A DNA stretch of 35,584 bases, taken from Actinomycetota bacterium (GTDB lineage: Bacteria > Actinomycetota > Thermoleophilia > Gaiellales > Gaiellaceae). Below are positions 8,708-17,039 of the stretch, piece after piece. The stretch is taken from positions 1 through 35,584 of the forward strand of contig VAWZ01000102.1 of NCBI GenBank assembly GCA_005888365.1, in the 5' to 3' direction. Position 1 is the first letter of the stretch. The number at the start of each line of letters is the position of its first letter. The translations under genes and the position numbers were made by a program. The notes below the pieces were generated by a model that worked only from the letters and a program-made list of their open reading frames with translations, made no database searches and had not been told where the DNA came from.

Positions 8708-10059
8708 CCGGCTACCGGCGAGAGGGAACGCACGATCGAATCGGCCGCGGCCTCACCGGACGCGATGCAGTCCGGGATCCCGACGCCGCGGTAGGCGGCC
8801 CCTGCTAGCGCCACGCCCGGGTGACGTGCGAGCGCCGTGTCGATTCGCTCGAGCCGCTCAGGATGGCCGAGCACGTACTGAGGCATGCCGACCGGCCAGC
8901 GATGCAGGCGGGTCAAGCACGGCTCCGACGTAACTTCGAGGAGACTCAGCTCGGCTCGCGCGGTGTCCACGAGCTGCTGGTCGGATCCAGGCGAGATCCC
9001 TCGCAGGTACACGCGAAGCAGCGCATGGCCCGCCGGCGCCCGCTCCTCCCATTTGCTCGAAGTCCAGGTGCACGCCAGGACCTCCGAGCCCTCCGTTGCC
9101 GGAACGACGTAGCCGTAGCCGTCGAGCGGATGCCGAACGTCCTCGCGTCGGTAGCCGAGCGTAACGACCGCGGACGATGCATAGGGAATGTCGCCGATCA
9201 GCTCGGCGAGCTCCGAGTCCAGACCCGACACGAGGGTCGAGGCCGCGGGCGCAGGCGTCGCGATGACGACTCCGTCGGCGAGCAGGACGTCTCCTACGTC
9301 GAGCGCGTAGCGACCGGCCCGCGTCCGCAGTGGCTTCGGCGTCCCACCTCGAATCGTCGTGTGCTCGAGGCTCTCGACGAGCGTGTCGGCGAGCGTCTGC
9401 ATACCGGAGCGCAGCCCGACGAACGCGGGGTACGGGGACTCCGATCGTGACTGAGCAGCGAGGCCGCGCAGCACGCTTCCGTGCTCGAGCTCGAGCGCAC
9501 GGAGGTTCGGGAACGTCGCGCGCAGCGAGAGCTGCTCGCCGTCGCCCGCGTAGATCCCGGCCATCAGCGGCTCGACCAGACGCTCGTATGCCTCGCGACC
9601 GAACCGGCGCGCGACGAACGAGGCGATGGACTCGTCGCCGTCGGGCGGAGCTGCCGGAAGGTTCTCCTCGGCCGCGAAACGTTCCCTCCCCCCGTCGGAC
9701 AGGAGCCGACTCTCCGAGAGCGCCTCGAGGCTCGTCGGGATCATCCCGGTCAGGCCTTCGGGCAACGGGTGGAGCTCGTCGCCGCGACGTACGAACGAGC
9801 GGGCGTTCTCAGGACGGCGAGCGATGAGCTCCGCTCCCAGGCCGAGCTCCTCGCAGAGCCCGATTCCACGCTCCTTCCGAGAGAGGAAGCTGTCGGCGGC
9901 GCCCTCGATCACGAACCCGTCGACGTGCTCCGTCAGGAGCTTTCCGCCGAGACGGTGCGTCGACTCGACCAGGACGACCTCGATCTCCTCGAACAGGGCC
10001 TCGAGCCGGCGGGCCGCCGCGAGCCCCGCGATCCCCCCGCCGACGACGACGACTCTCAT
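8704..10059 (-). CDS. cgoX: Coproporphyrinogen III oxidase, HemY/HemG type (CgoX)
   Basis: FAD-dependent oxidase of 451 residues that aromatises the porphyrinogen ring. The N-terminal Rossmann motif [18 protein letters not shown] (3-20) binds FAD, and [27 protein letters not shown]-like sequence follows. The C-terminus [23 protein letters not shown] is the second conserved FAD-contact region. The family also contains protoporphyrinogen oxidases. The adjacent ChdC/HemQ gene and the absence of HemF/HemN favour coproporphyrinogen III as substrate, giving coproporphyrin III. The ATG start overlaps the cpfC stop (ATGA) and the stop overlaps the hemL start (GTGA), so translation is probably coupled. 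Older names are hemY or hemG. Confidence 0.93.
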   Translation of the reverse strand: MRVVVVGGGIAGLAAARRLEALFEEIEVVLVESTHRLGGKLLTEHVDGFVIEGAADSFLSRKERGIGLCEELGLGAELIARRPENARSFVRRGDELHPLPEGLTGMIPTSLEALSESRLLSDGGRERFAAEENLPAAPPDGDESIASFVARRFGREAYERLVEPLMAGIYAGDGEQLSLRATFPNLRALELEHGSVLRGLAAQSRSESPYPAFVGLRSGMQTLADTLVESLEHTTIRGGTPKPLRTRAGRYALDVGDVLLADGVVIATPAPAASTLVSGLDSELAELIGDIPYASSAVVTLGYRREDVRHPLDGYGYVVPATEGSEVLACTWTSSKWEERAPAGHALLRVYLRGISPGSDQQLVDTARAELSLLEVTSEPCLTRLHRWPVGMPQYVLGHPERLERIDTALARHPGVALAGAAYRGVGIPDCIASGEAAADSIVRSLSPVAG

Positions 10060-11003
10060 GCGGCGGCGGCGGCGAGCCAGGACTCCGCACGGACGCGCAC
10101 AAGGCCCGCGAGCGTCGAGACGAAGAGCGGATCGTCGTTCAGCGCGGGCGGGCGCTCGAGCCGAACTTCGAGCCGCTCAGCAATCTCCTTCGCCCGCACG
10201 TCCACGTCGAACAGGAGCTCGACGTGATCGGACACGAAGCCGACGGGGACGACCACGACATCCCGGATCCCGCGCCCGGCGAGCTCCTCGAGGTGCTCGC
10301 CGAGGTCCGGCCCGGCCCAGGGCTCCGGCATGCGACCGGCTGACTGGTAGCTCCAGGACCAGGAGTCGGGAGCCAAGCCGGCGCGCCCGGCGACCAGCCT
10401 GGCCGTCTCACGGCACTGCGCGTCGTATGGATCGCCGTCTGCGAGCACGCGCTGTGGAAGGCTGTGCGCGCTGAAGACGACGTGCACGCGGTCGCGTTCC
10501 TCCCCCGGCCAGCGCGCAAGACCCTCCCCGACGCGTCCGGCGAACGCCTCGATCAGCCCCGGAGCGTCGTGGTAGCTCGGGACGTGCGCGAGCTCGATTC
10601 GGCCACGGTAGAGTTCGAGGCCGTCGCCGATCCTCTGCTGATAACGCGCGACCGAGAGGGCGCTGAAATGAGGCGCGAGGACGAGACTGACGGCATGCGC
10701 GATGCCGTCCTCGAGCATGTCGCCGACGACCTCTTCGATCCAGGGCGACCAGTGACGCATGCCGAGGTAGCAGCGGTAGGTGCCCCCGAGCTCGTTTGCG
10801 AGCGCGTCGACCTGCCTGCGCGAGATCTCGAGCAGCGGCGAGCGCCCGCCGATCGCGCGGTAGCTCTCGGTGATCTCCTCGAGCACAGCGCGTGGTGTGG
10901 GCCGTCCGGCTCGAATGTCGGCCAGGTAGCCGGGAATCTCGTCCAGCGCCTCCGGCCCGCCGTACGCCATGACCAAGACGCCGATCGGCAAGACCGGCCT
11001 CAC
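10056..11003 (-). CDS. cpfC: Coproporphyrin III ferrochelatase (CpfC/HemH)
   Basis: Inserts ferrous iron into coproporphyrin III in the coproporphyrin-dependent pathway. The protein has 315 residues when started at GTG 11003-11001, which overlaps the hemE stop as GTGA; further upstream sequence in this frame is not protein-like. Motifs are VMAYGGPEALDEIPGYL (11-27), FSAHSLPQRV (177-186) with the invariant His180, and GFVSDHVELLFDVD (255-268) with the metal-proximal Glu262. The C-terminus has no cysteine cluster, so there is no sign of the [2Fe-2S] centre found in some actinobacterial ferrochelatases. Choice of coproporphyrin over protoporphyrin rests on the neighbouring chdC and cgoX. Confidence 0.94.
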   Translation of the reverse strand: MRPVLPIGVLVMAYGGPEALDEIPGYLADIRAGRPTPRAVLEEITESYRAIGGRSPLLEISRRQVDALANELGGTYRCYLGMRHWSPWIEEVVGDMLEDGIAHAVSLVLAPHFSALSVARYQQRIGDGLELYRGRIELAHVPSYHDAPGLIEAFAGRVGEGLARWPGEERDRVHVVFSAHSLPQRVLADGDPYDAQCRETARLVAGRAGLAPDSWSWSYQSAGRMPEPWAGPDLGEHLEELAGRGIRDVVVVPVGFVSDHVELLFDVDVRAKEIAERLEVRLERPPALNDDPLFVSTLAGLVRVRAESWLAAAAA

Positions 11004-12067
11004 GAAGTCCGCTCGCGTACGTGTTCGACGAGCCGGCGGACGTTGTCGGTCGGCGTCTGCGGAACGAGCCCGTGGCCGACGTTGAAGACGTGGCCCGGCC
11101 GGCCGCCTGCTCGATCGAGCACGTCGTCGATTCGCGCGCGGAGCTCCCGCCAGGGCGCGAGCAGGGCAGCCGGATCGAGGTTTCCCTGCACGGGACGCTC
11201 GAAGCCGACTCTCGCCCAGGCCTCGTCGAGCGGCAGCTGCCAGTCGAGGCCGACGACGTCTCCTCCGCAGCCGGCCGCGTCCTCGAGGTACGCGGAGACC
11301 CCGAGCGCGAAGTTGATCACGGGCAGGCCCGTGCGCGAGACGGCGGCGAAGAGCTCGCGGTTGTGCGGAGCGACGTAGCGGAGGTAGTCGTCGCGCCCGA
11401 GCGCGCGACCGGCCCACGAGTCGAACACCTGCAGCGCCTGCGCCCCGGCACCCGCCTGCGCGAGCAGGTAGTCGGCCTGCACCGTTCCGAGCTTCGTGAG
11501 GAGCCGCTTCCAGGCGGCGGGCTCGGAGAGCATGAACGCCTTCGTGCGCGTGAAGTCCCTCGAGGTCCCGCCCTCGATCGCGTAGCTGGCAAGCGTGAAC
11601 GGCGCTCCCGCGAACCCGATCACCGGCACGTCGCGGGGTTCCAGCTCCTCGCGCAGGATGCGAATCGCCTCGAGCGTGCCGGCCATGGTCTCCTCGGCCG
11701 GCGGAACCCCGAGCAGGTCGACGTCGCGCGTCGCAGAGATCGGATTTCGGATCCGCGGACCGTCTCCGGCCGCGAACTCGAGCTCGAGCCCCATCCCGAC
11801 GAGCGGCGGCAAGATGTCCGCGAAGACGATCGCGGCGTCGAGCCCGAATGCGTCGACGGGGAGGAGCGTGACCTGCGCGGCCAGCTCGGGAGTCGAGACG
11901 AGCTCGAGCAGCTCGTGGCGCTCGCGCAGAGCCCGATAGTCGGCGAGATATCGCCCCGCCTGACGTAGCAGCCATACGGGAGTTCGCTCGACGGGGAGCC
12001 CGCGGCAGGCGCGGAGGAAGACAGAAGTGGGCTCGACGTCGACGGCCGCCGGCGCCTGTGCCGTCAC
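11000..12067 (-). CDS. hemE: Uroporphyrinogen III decarboxylase
   Basis: Decarboxylates the four acetate side chains of uroporphyrinogen III to give coproporphyrinogen III. Started at GTG 12067-12065 the protein has 355 residues, the usual size. Motifs are TPVWLLRQAGRYL (29-41), FADIL (82-86) with the catalytic Asp84, GFAGAPFTLASYAIEGG, and FNVGHGLVPQTPTDN near the C-terminus. FADIL replaces the commoner FSDIL, a mild change. An ATG at 12109-12107 is an alternative start, adding 14 residues; an ATG at 12160 lies inside a hairpin and is unlikely. The GTG has an AGGTGG-like sequence just upstream, although very close. This is the only gene of the operon separated from its upstream partner by a sizeable gap (see 12126-12209). 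Confidence 0.94.
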   Translation of the reverse strand: MTAQAPAAVDVEPTSVFLRACRGLPVERTPVWLLRQAGRYLADYRALRERHELLELVSTPELAAQVTLLPVDAFGLDAAIVFADILPPLVGMGLELEFAAGDGPRIRNPISATRDVDLLGVPPAEETMAGTLEAIRILREELEPRDVPVIGFAGAPFTLASYAIEGGTSRDFTRTKAFMLSEPAAWKRLLTKLGTVQADYLLAQAGAGAQALQVFDSWAGRALGRDDYLRYVAPHNRELFAAVSRTGLPVINFALGVSAYLEDAAGCGGDVVGLDWQLPLDEAWARVGFERPVQGNLDPAALLAPWRELRARIDDVLDRAGGRPGHVFNVGHGLVPQTPTDNVRRLVEHVRERTS

Positions 12068-12125
12068 CCCACCTGCTTGTTTCGAGCTTGCTTCGGAATG
12101 AGCAGCCATGGCGCGATGCGGCGCT

Positions 12126-12209
12126 GGACGCCGGGATGCAGCGTCCTCAGTCGCGCCCATATCTCAGTGGATATGGGCGCTCCCTGCGTCCTTGCCTCAC
12201 TGCGCCCAT
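12126..12209 (-). promoter_or_regulatory. Structured chdC-hemE intercistronic leader with alternative hairpins
   Basis: In a tightly overlapping operon this gap stands out. Arms at 12170-12180 and 12153-12163 are a perfect 11-bp inverted repeat (GCGCCCATATC/GATATGGGCGC) with a 6-base loop. The first arm is also complementary to a second copy of ATGGGCGC at 12209-12202, at the chdC stop, so two pairings exclude each other. A further GGACGC is present twice (12191-12186 and 12146-12141) and both can pair with GCGTCC at 12131-12126. No U-tract follows, so a classic intrinsic terminator is unlikely. RNA processing, mRNA stabilisation or attenuation of the downstream hemE-cpfC-cgoX-hemL part is inferred, not shown. 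Confidence 0.6.
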
Positions 12210-12979
12210 CACTCGCCTCGCGCCGGGCGATCATCCCGAAACAAGCTCTGCCACGCCACCCTGCCGACGAAGAACGGGCCGAGCCGTTCGAGATGGAGCG
12301 AGGTCTGACGCGTCTTCCGCATCCGCTGGACGATGATCGACAGCGGGTGCAGCTCGCGCCCGAGCAGCCCGACGACGAAGTCGTTGTCGTGCCGGTCGAG
12401 CCCGTGGCAGGCGAGCCGGATGTCGTAGCCGAGACCGGCGCGCCCGAACGCCAGGCCCACTCCGCCGTGCTCCATCAGGATCGCGTTCTGCTCCTTTCGA
12501 GAGAGCTGCTCGAAAGAGCCGTCGCGGCGCAGCGGATACCAGATCGCCCAGCGAAGCGCGGGATCGAGCACGCGGCGGCGCGGCCGCTCGACGAGCGTCT
12601 CGTCGAGATCCTCCTCGTGCCCGAGCGCGTACGTGCGCCCCAGCATGGTCAGCTCCGGCTTCGGCCGCAGCTCGCCGAAGGGAGCGGAAGTGAACAGCGT
12701 CCGGGTGGTGGTGACGAACGCGTCCGGGCTCTCGCTCAGCGTCAGGACCGCGACACCTTCGGGATCGTTCACGTCCTCGTAGAGGACGGCGTCGATCTGG
12801 GCCGCGGCCAGCGCATCACCCAACGCGGCGCTGTCGCGCGCGCCGCCAAACGCATAGAGCTGCATGTAGAGCCGGCGGTCGAGCGAGGTCGTCTCCCCGT
12901 CCGCGGTCAGCCCGTGCTCGGCGACGTCGATCTCCTCGAGGCTCTCCTCCTCCGGCCGCTCGTCGACACGGACTTTCAT
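12209..12979 (-). CDS. chdC: Coproheme decarboxylase (ChdC/HemQ), chlorite dismutase family
   Basis: Final enzyme of the coproporphyrin-dependent pathway: it uses peroxide to decarboxylate two propionates of coproheme, giving haem b. The protein has 256 residues from ATG 12979-12977, which overlaps the hemB stop (ATGA). The ferredoxin-like Cld fold is recognised from [30 protein letters not shown] and the C-terminal [22 protein letters not shown]. Tyr148 in IWYPLRR aligns with the catalytic tyrosine of characterised HemQ proteins, and His171 in MEHGGVG with the proximal haem ligand. The acidic N-terminal extension (residues 1-35) is variable. Its location inside a haem operon makes chlorite dismutation very unlikely. 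Confidence 0.93.
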   Translation of the reverse strand: MKVRVDERPEEESLEEIDVAEHGLTADGETTSLDRRLYMQLYAFGGARDSAALGDALAAAQIDAVLYEDVNDPEGVAVLTLSESPDAFVTTTRTLFTSAPFGELRPKPELTMLGRTYALGHEEDLDETLVERPRRRVLDPALRWAIWYPLRRDGSFEQLSRKEQNAILMEHGGVGLAFGRAGLGYDIRLACHGLDRHDNDFVVGLLGRELHPLSIIVQRMRKTRQTSLHLERLGPFFVGRVAWQSLFRDDRPARGE

Positions 12980-14001
12980 ACGCTCTCTTGGAGCCAGCGG
13001 GCGGCGTCCGTCGCGTGGTAGGTGACGATGAAGTCGGCTCCCGCCCGCCGCATCGCCGAGAGAAGCTCGAGAACCGCCGGGCGCTCGTCGAGCCAGCCGC
13101 TCATGGCCGCCGCCTTCACCATCGCGTACTCGCCGCTCACGTTGTACGCGGCCAATGGAAGCTCCGGGAAGCGCTCGTGCACCCGACGCACGACGTCGAG
13201 GTAACCGAGCGCGGGTTTGACGAGCAGCGCGTCCGCGCCCTCCTCGACGTCGAGGGCCGCCTCGCGGAGCGCCTCGCGCGCGTTCCCCGGATCCAGCTGA
13301 TGCGTCCTCCGGTCGCCGAACGCCGGCGCGCCCTCGGCCGCTTCGCGAAACGGGCCGTACAGAGCGGACGCATATTTCACCGCGTAGGACAGGATCGCCA
13401 CGTGCTCTAGTCCTTCGTTGTCGAGAGCGGCGCGGATCGCGCCGACCATGCCGTCGATCATCCCGCTCGGGGCGACGACGTCGGCACCGGCCTGTGCGTG
13501 GGAGATCGCGATGCGGGCCAGCACCTCGAGCGTCTCGTCGTTCAAGAGGTAGCCGCTGTCCTCGAGGAGGCCGCAGTGGCCGTGGTCCGTGTATTCGCAC
13601 AGGCAGACGTCGGTGACGAGGACGAGGTCCGGGCTCGTCTCTTTGAGCGCACGGATCGCCTGCTGGACGACGCCGTCCTCGGCGTGACTCTCGAGCCCGA
13701 ACGCATCCTTCGTCTCCGGGATCCCGAACAGGATCGCCGCCTTGATGCCGAGTGGCCCCAGTGCGCGAGCTTCGTCGACGACCAGATCCACCGACAGCTG
13801 GTCGATCCCGGGCATCGAGGCGATCGGCTTGCGGACGCCGCTCCCAGGGATCACGAAGAACGGCTGCACGAGATCGTCGGGGGAGAGCGTCGTCTCGCGG
13901 ACGAGGTCGCGGAGCGCAGGCGTCCGGCGCAGCCGGCGTGGCCGGCGGGCGCCCGGACGGAGCCGGAGCGCCTCGAGCGGATCGGTGTCGAACTGCGTCA
14001 A
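12976..14001 (-). CDS. hemB: Delta-aminolevulinic acid dehydratase (porphobilinogen synthase)
   Basis: Condenses two 5-aminolevulinate molecules to porphobilinogen. The protein has 341 residues. The zinc site [16 protein letters not shown] is complete, with Cys133, Cys135 and Cys143, so this is a zinc enzyme rather than the Mg/Asp type. The Schiff-base lysines are Lys209 (SYAVKYAS) and Lys262 ([11 protein letters not shown]). The start is TTG at 14001-13999, overlapping the hemD stop as TTGA; no better start is seen. The stop overlaps chdC. An arginine-rich N-terminal 30 residues precedes the barrel, as is common for HemB arms. Confidence 0.96.
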   Translation of the reverse strand: MTQFDTDPLEALRLRPGARRPRRLRRTPALRDLVRETTLSPDDLVQPFFVIPGSGVRKPIASMPGIDQLSVDLVVDEARALGPLGIKAAILFGIPETKDAFGLESHAEDGVVQQAIRALKETSPDLVLVTDVCLCEYTDHGHCGLLEDSGYLLNDETLEVLARIAISHAQAGADVVAPSGMIDGMVGAIRAALDNEGLEHVAILSYAVKYASALYGPFREAAEGAPAFGDRRTHQLDPGNAREALREAALDVEEGADALLVKPALGYLDVVRRVHERFPELPLAAYNVSGEYAMVKAAAMSGWLDERPAVLELLSAMRRAGADFIVTYHATDAARWLQESV

Positions 14002-14735
14002 GGCTCGGTCGTCTCCTCGAAATGGTCCACGAGAGCGTGAATGATGCCCTTCGCCGTGGCTTCGTCGGCGACGATCCCGTCCGGAAGCCCGACCTCGCGC
14101 GCGATCTCTGCCGTCTTCGGGCCGATACAGGCCACGAGGGCATCGCCGGCTCCTCCTTGCAAGGCGAGACTGCGAGCGGCGGAGCCGCTCGCGAGCACGA
14201 CGGCATCGGCTGCACGGAGCTCGGCGAGCTCGGAAGCCGTGCGCTCGACCGGGACGGTGCGGTAGGCAGTCATCGCGCTGACGTTCGCTCCACGGTCACG
14301 CAAACCATCGGCAAGTCCGCGATCTGCGAGGTCCGCCTGCGGGAGGAGGACGCGCGCTCCGGCGAGCGGCTCGAGGCCCGCGACGATTTCCTCTGCGGCG
14401 AACCGGCCCGGCACGAACGACGGCTCGACCCCGATGTCTCGCAGGGCAGCAGCCGTGGCAGGGCCGACCGCCGCAACCTTGGCCGCGCCCAGCTCGGTCA
14501 TGAGCTCTCCGACCGCGCTGACGCCACTCGCGCTCGTGAAGACGACCCAGTCGGAGCCGTCGAGGTCCGCGAGGACAGCGGCGAGCGCCGACACCTCCTC
14601 CGTGGCTTCGATACGGACGAGCGGCAGTACGAGCGTGGCGGCGCCGAGCGCGCGCAGCTCCCCGGCGAGGCGCTCAGCGCGATCTCGCGGACGTGTGATG
14701 ACGATGCGCCTCCGCTGGAGCGGTCCTCTAGCCAC
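13998..14735 (-). CDS. hemD: Uroporphyrinogen-III synthase
   Basis: Closes and inverts ring D of hydroxymethylbilane to form uroporphyrinogen III. HemD proteins diverge strongly, but the two-lobe pattern is clear in this 245-residue protein: [23 protein letters not shown] at the N-terminus, [35 protein letters not shown], then [24 protein letters not shown] and YRTVPV. The start is taken as GTG 14735-14733, which overlaps the end of hemC by 8 bases. The frame continues upstream through hemC but without HemD-like sequence. The position between hemC and hemB supports the call. Confidence 0.92.
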   Translation of the reverse strand: MARGPLQRRRIVITRPRDRAERLAGELRALGAATLVLPLVRIEATEEVSALAAVLADLDGSDWVVFTSASGVSAVGELMTELGAAKVAAVGPATAAALRDIGVEPSFVPGRFAAEEIVAGLEPLAGARVLLPQADLADRGLADGLRDRGANVSAMTAYRTVPVERTASELAELRAADAVVLASGSAARSLALQGGAGDALVACIGPKTAEIAREVGLPDGIVADEATAKGIIHALVDHFEETTEP

Positions 14736-15666
14736 GTACCGCCGCCAGGATGCGATCGGCACCGGCCGCGAGCGCCTCGCGTGCCAGTCGCTCGCCGACG
14801 TCCTCGGCCGCTCCCTCTCCCTCGACTCGGACGATCTCCCGTCCGTCCGGCGAGAGCACGAGCCCCACGAGATGCACCGCCTCCGTCCCCACCTGACCGG
14901 CGTGGGCGGCAACGGGAGCGGCGCAGCCGCCGCCGAGCGCGCGGAGGAACGCCCTCTCGGATGTTGTCGTCGCGCGTGCAGCGGGATCGTCGATCGCGGC
15001 GAGCAGCTCCAGAACCCGCGCATCGCCGGTCCGGCACTGGACGCCGAGCGCGCCCTGGCCCGGCGCGGGAAGCATCGCCTCGACCGGCAGCCACTCGGAC
15101 ACTTCGTCTTCGAGCCCCAGCCGCAGGATGCCCGCGGCCGCGAGCACCGTCCCCTCGAACGCGCCCTCGTGCACCTTTCGGATGCGGGTGTCCACGTTGC
15201 CCCTGATCGAGCGGACGTCGAGCCCAGGCCGGAACGCATGGAGCTGTGCGGAGCGACGAAGGCTGCTCGTGCCGACGACGGCTCCGTCGGCCAGCCCCGC
15301 GAGAGTCGAGCCGTCCCGGGAGACGAGGCAGTCCCGCGCGTCGTCTCGAGGGCAGACGGCGCCGATCGTGACGTCGAGCGGGTCCTCTGTGGGGAGGTCC
15401 TTGAGCGAGTGCACGGCGAGGTCGAGCCCGCCGTCCCGCAACCCCTGTTCGAGCTCCGCGGTGAAGAGGCCCTTGCCTCCGATCTCCGGCAGCGGCTGCT
15501 CGCTCGCCTGCGTCCGGTCCCCCTGCGTGACGATAGGACGAACTTCGCAGGAGAGACCCGGCCATGCCGCTTCCAGCAGCTCGACGACACGAGCGGTCTG
15601 GCGCTGGGCGAGGGCCGACCTTCGGGTCCCGACGACGACCGCCTCCGCGGGCGGCCCCGACCTCAT
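14728..15666 (-). CDS. hemC: Hydroxymethylbilane synthase (porphobilinogen deaminase)
   Basis: Polymerises four porphobilinogens into hydroxymethylbilane, using a covalently attached dipyrromethane cofactor. In this 312-residue protein, the cofactor-bearing Cys248 lies in LRALGGGCAAPVAAHA. The active-site acid and surrounding residues are in AVHSLKDLPT (84-93). VVGTRRSALAQRQ, IVTQGDR, GTSSLRRSAQL and SIRGNVDTR are all conserved family segments. It starts with ATG at 15666-15664, overlapping the hemA stop (ATGA), and overlaps hemD by 8 bases. Confidence 0.96.
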   Translation of the reverse strand: MRSGPPAEAVVVGTRRSALAQRQTARVVELLEAAWPGLSCEVRPIVTQGDRTQASEQPLPEIGGKGLFTAELEQGLRDGGLDLAVHSLKDLPTEDPLDVTIGAVCPRDDARDCLVSRDGSTLAGLADGAVVGTSSLRRSAQLHAFRPGLDVRSIRGNVDTRIRKVHEGAFEGTVLAAAGILRLGLEDEVSEWLPVEAMLPAPGQGALGVQCRTGDARVLELLAAIDDPAARATTTSERAFLRALGGGCAAPVAAHAGQVGTEAVHLVGLVLSPDGREIVRVEGEGAAEDVGERLAREALAAGADRILAAVRG

Positions 15667-16925
15667 CGACGCCGCTGAGCGTCCAGCCCGAACAGGTCGC
15701 GAGCGGCCGCGGCGACCTGTTCGGCGTCACCGGCACCCGCGCGCTCGCGCAGCCGCGCCGTCGGCTCGTGCAGGAGTTTCTTGACGAGCGCCCGAGAGAG
15801 GCGCCGAACGTGCTCGGCCGTCTCGTCGTCGACGTCGCCGAGAAGACGCAGCGTTCGCTCGACCTCCGCCTCACGAATCCGTTCCGCTCGACGCCGCAGC
15901 GCTGCGAGGAGCGGCTCGACCTCGAGCTCCCGGTAGCGGCGCCCGAACGTCTCGACTACCTCCTCGACGATGGCCTCGACCTTCGGCACCTCGCGGAGCC
16001 GCGACGACATGGTCTCGTCGAGGCCCGCCCGGAGGTCGTCGACGTCGAAGAGGGAGACGCAGGGGACATCTGCCGCGCCTCTATCCACGTCAGCCGGCAC
16101 GGCGAGGTCGACGACGACGAGCGGGCGTTCGCCTCTGAGGCGAGCCGCAGCCTCGACCTGACGCGCGGTTATCACGGGAGACTCCGAGCTCGTCGCCGTC
16201 ACGACGAGATCCGCCCACTCGAGCGCGTCCTCGAGCTCGTCGAGCCCGTACGCCGCCCCGCCGAACGGTTCCGCGACATCCCGGGCACGCTCGGGTGTCC
16301 GGTTCACAACCGCGGTCTGGCGGATGCCGCGACTGGAGAGCGCCTTCAGCGTCTGCAGCCCGATGCGCCCGGCTCCGACCACGAGCCCGTGGCGCTCGCG
16401 AAGATCGCCGAGCACTCCCTCGGCGAGCGACAACGCCATCGAGCTCGCGCTCGCAGGGTTGGCGCCGATCGCGGTCTCCGCCCGTGCCCGTCGCCCGGAG
16501 GTGACCGCCGAGCGGAAGAGGAGCTCGAGGACAGGACCGGCGGCACTGTCGCGCCGAGCCTCGTCGAACGCGTCGCGCACTTGGCCGAGTATCTCCGCCT
16601 CGCCGAGGACGAGCGAGTCGAGCCCGGATGCGACTCTCGCCAGATGACGAGCCACGTCCTCGCCCGCGTGGACGTAGAGATGGTCGAGGAGCGCCGAGCG
16701 ATCGGCCCCGTGAGCCTCCGCGAGCGTATCGACGAGAACCTCGCGGCCTTCGACGACGCCCTCGACGAGGTAGGCGTAGAGCTCGACCCTGTAGCACGTC
16801 GCGAGCACGGCGTACTCGTCGACCTCTGGGCACCGGTCCGCGCCGAGGCCGAGCGTGCCGAACCGCTCCCGCAACTCGACGGGAGCCGTCCGGTGACTGA
16901 CCCCGAGGCAGATCAGGCGGTCCAC
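15663..16925 (-). CDS. hemA: Glutamyl-tRNA reductase
   Basis: First enzyme of the C5 pathway, reducing glutamyl-tRNA to glutamate-1-semialdehyde with NADPH, and the first gene of the haem operon. It has 420 residues. SHRTAPVELRE (10-20) begins the catalytic domain; the nucleophile is Cys44. SGLDSLVLGEAEILGQV (100-116) and the NADPH site VVGAGRIGLQ (182-191) are canonical. The C-terminal helical dimerisation domain is present (about 310-400). An oddity: the usual TCNR-x-E around the nucleophile reads TCYRVE here, with Tyr replacing Asn. The start is GTG 16925-16923 with no strong ribosome-binding site. The divergent hyuA starts 114 bases away across a palindromic region. Confidence 0.95.
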   Translation of the reverse strand: MDRLICLGVSHRTAPVELRERFGTLGLGADRCPEVDEYAVLATCYRVELYAYLVEGVVEGREVLVDTLAEAHGADRSALLDHLYVHAGEDVARHLARVASGLDSLVLGEAEILGQVRDAFDEARRDSAAGPVLELLFRSAVTSGRRARAETAIGANPASASSMALSLAEGVLGDLRERHGLVVGAGRIGLQTLKALSSRGIRQTAVVNRTPERARDVAEPFGGAAYGLDELEDALEWADLVVTATSSESPVITARQVEAAARLRGERPLVVVDLAVPADVDRGAADVPCVSLFDVDDLRAGLDETMSSRLREVPKVEAIVEEVVETFGRRYRELEVEPLLAALRRRAERIREAEVERTLRLLGDVDDETAEHVRRLSRALVKKLLHEPTARLRERAGAGDAEQVAAAARDLFGLDAQRRR

Positions 16926-16958
16926 GGTCGCCGAACAACTTTACTCGTCGCCGTGCTT

Positions 16959-17023
16959 AGAACTCGATTCAGAATGATCGCCCGCCGCATTTCGACATGA
17001 CCGCTCATCTTGAAGCGAGTTCT
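16959..17023. promoter_or_regulatory. Inverted repeat between divergent hemA and hyuA
   Basis: Two arms, AGAACTCGATTCAGAA (16959-16974) and TCTTGAAGCGAGTTCT (17008-17023), are inverted copies that match at 13 of 16 positions. They are separated by 33 bases. The left arm overlaps the region where a hemA -35 would be expected if TAAAGT (about 12 bases before the hemA GTG) is its -10. The right arm ends just before the hyuA Shine-Dalgarno. The geometry suits a dimeric or looping transcriptional regulator serving both directions. Which protein binds is unknown. Confidence 0.5.
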
Positions 17024-17039
17024 TTAGGAGAATGTCGAC

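Noticed and set aside
12068-12160. Longer hemE start at ATG 12160 (386 residues)
   Set aside because: The ATG lies inside the 11-bp hairpin and the extra residues do not resemble HemE; the GTG at 12067 gives the family length.
12209-12979. Chlorite dismutase activity
   Set aside because: The family fold is shared, but placement in a complete haem operon and HemQ-type Tyr148/His171 motifs point to coproheme decarboxylase.
12980-14215. N-terminal extension of the chdC frame through hemB
   Set aside because: The frame stays open, but the ATG overlapping the hemB stop gives a normal ChdC and hemB is strongly supported in its own frame.
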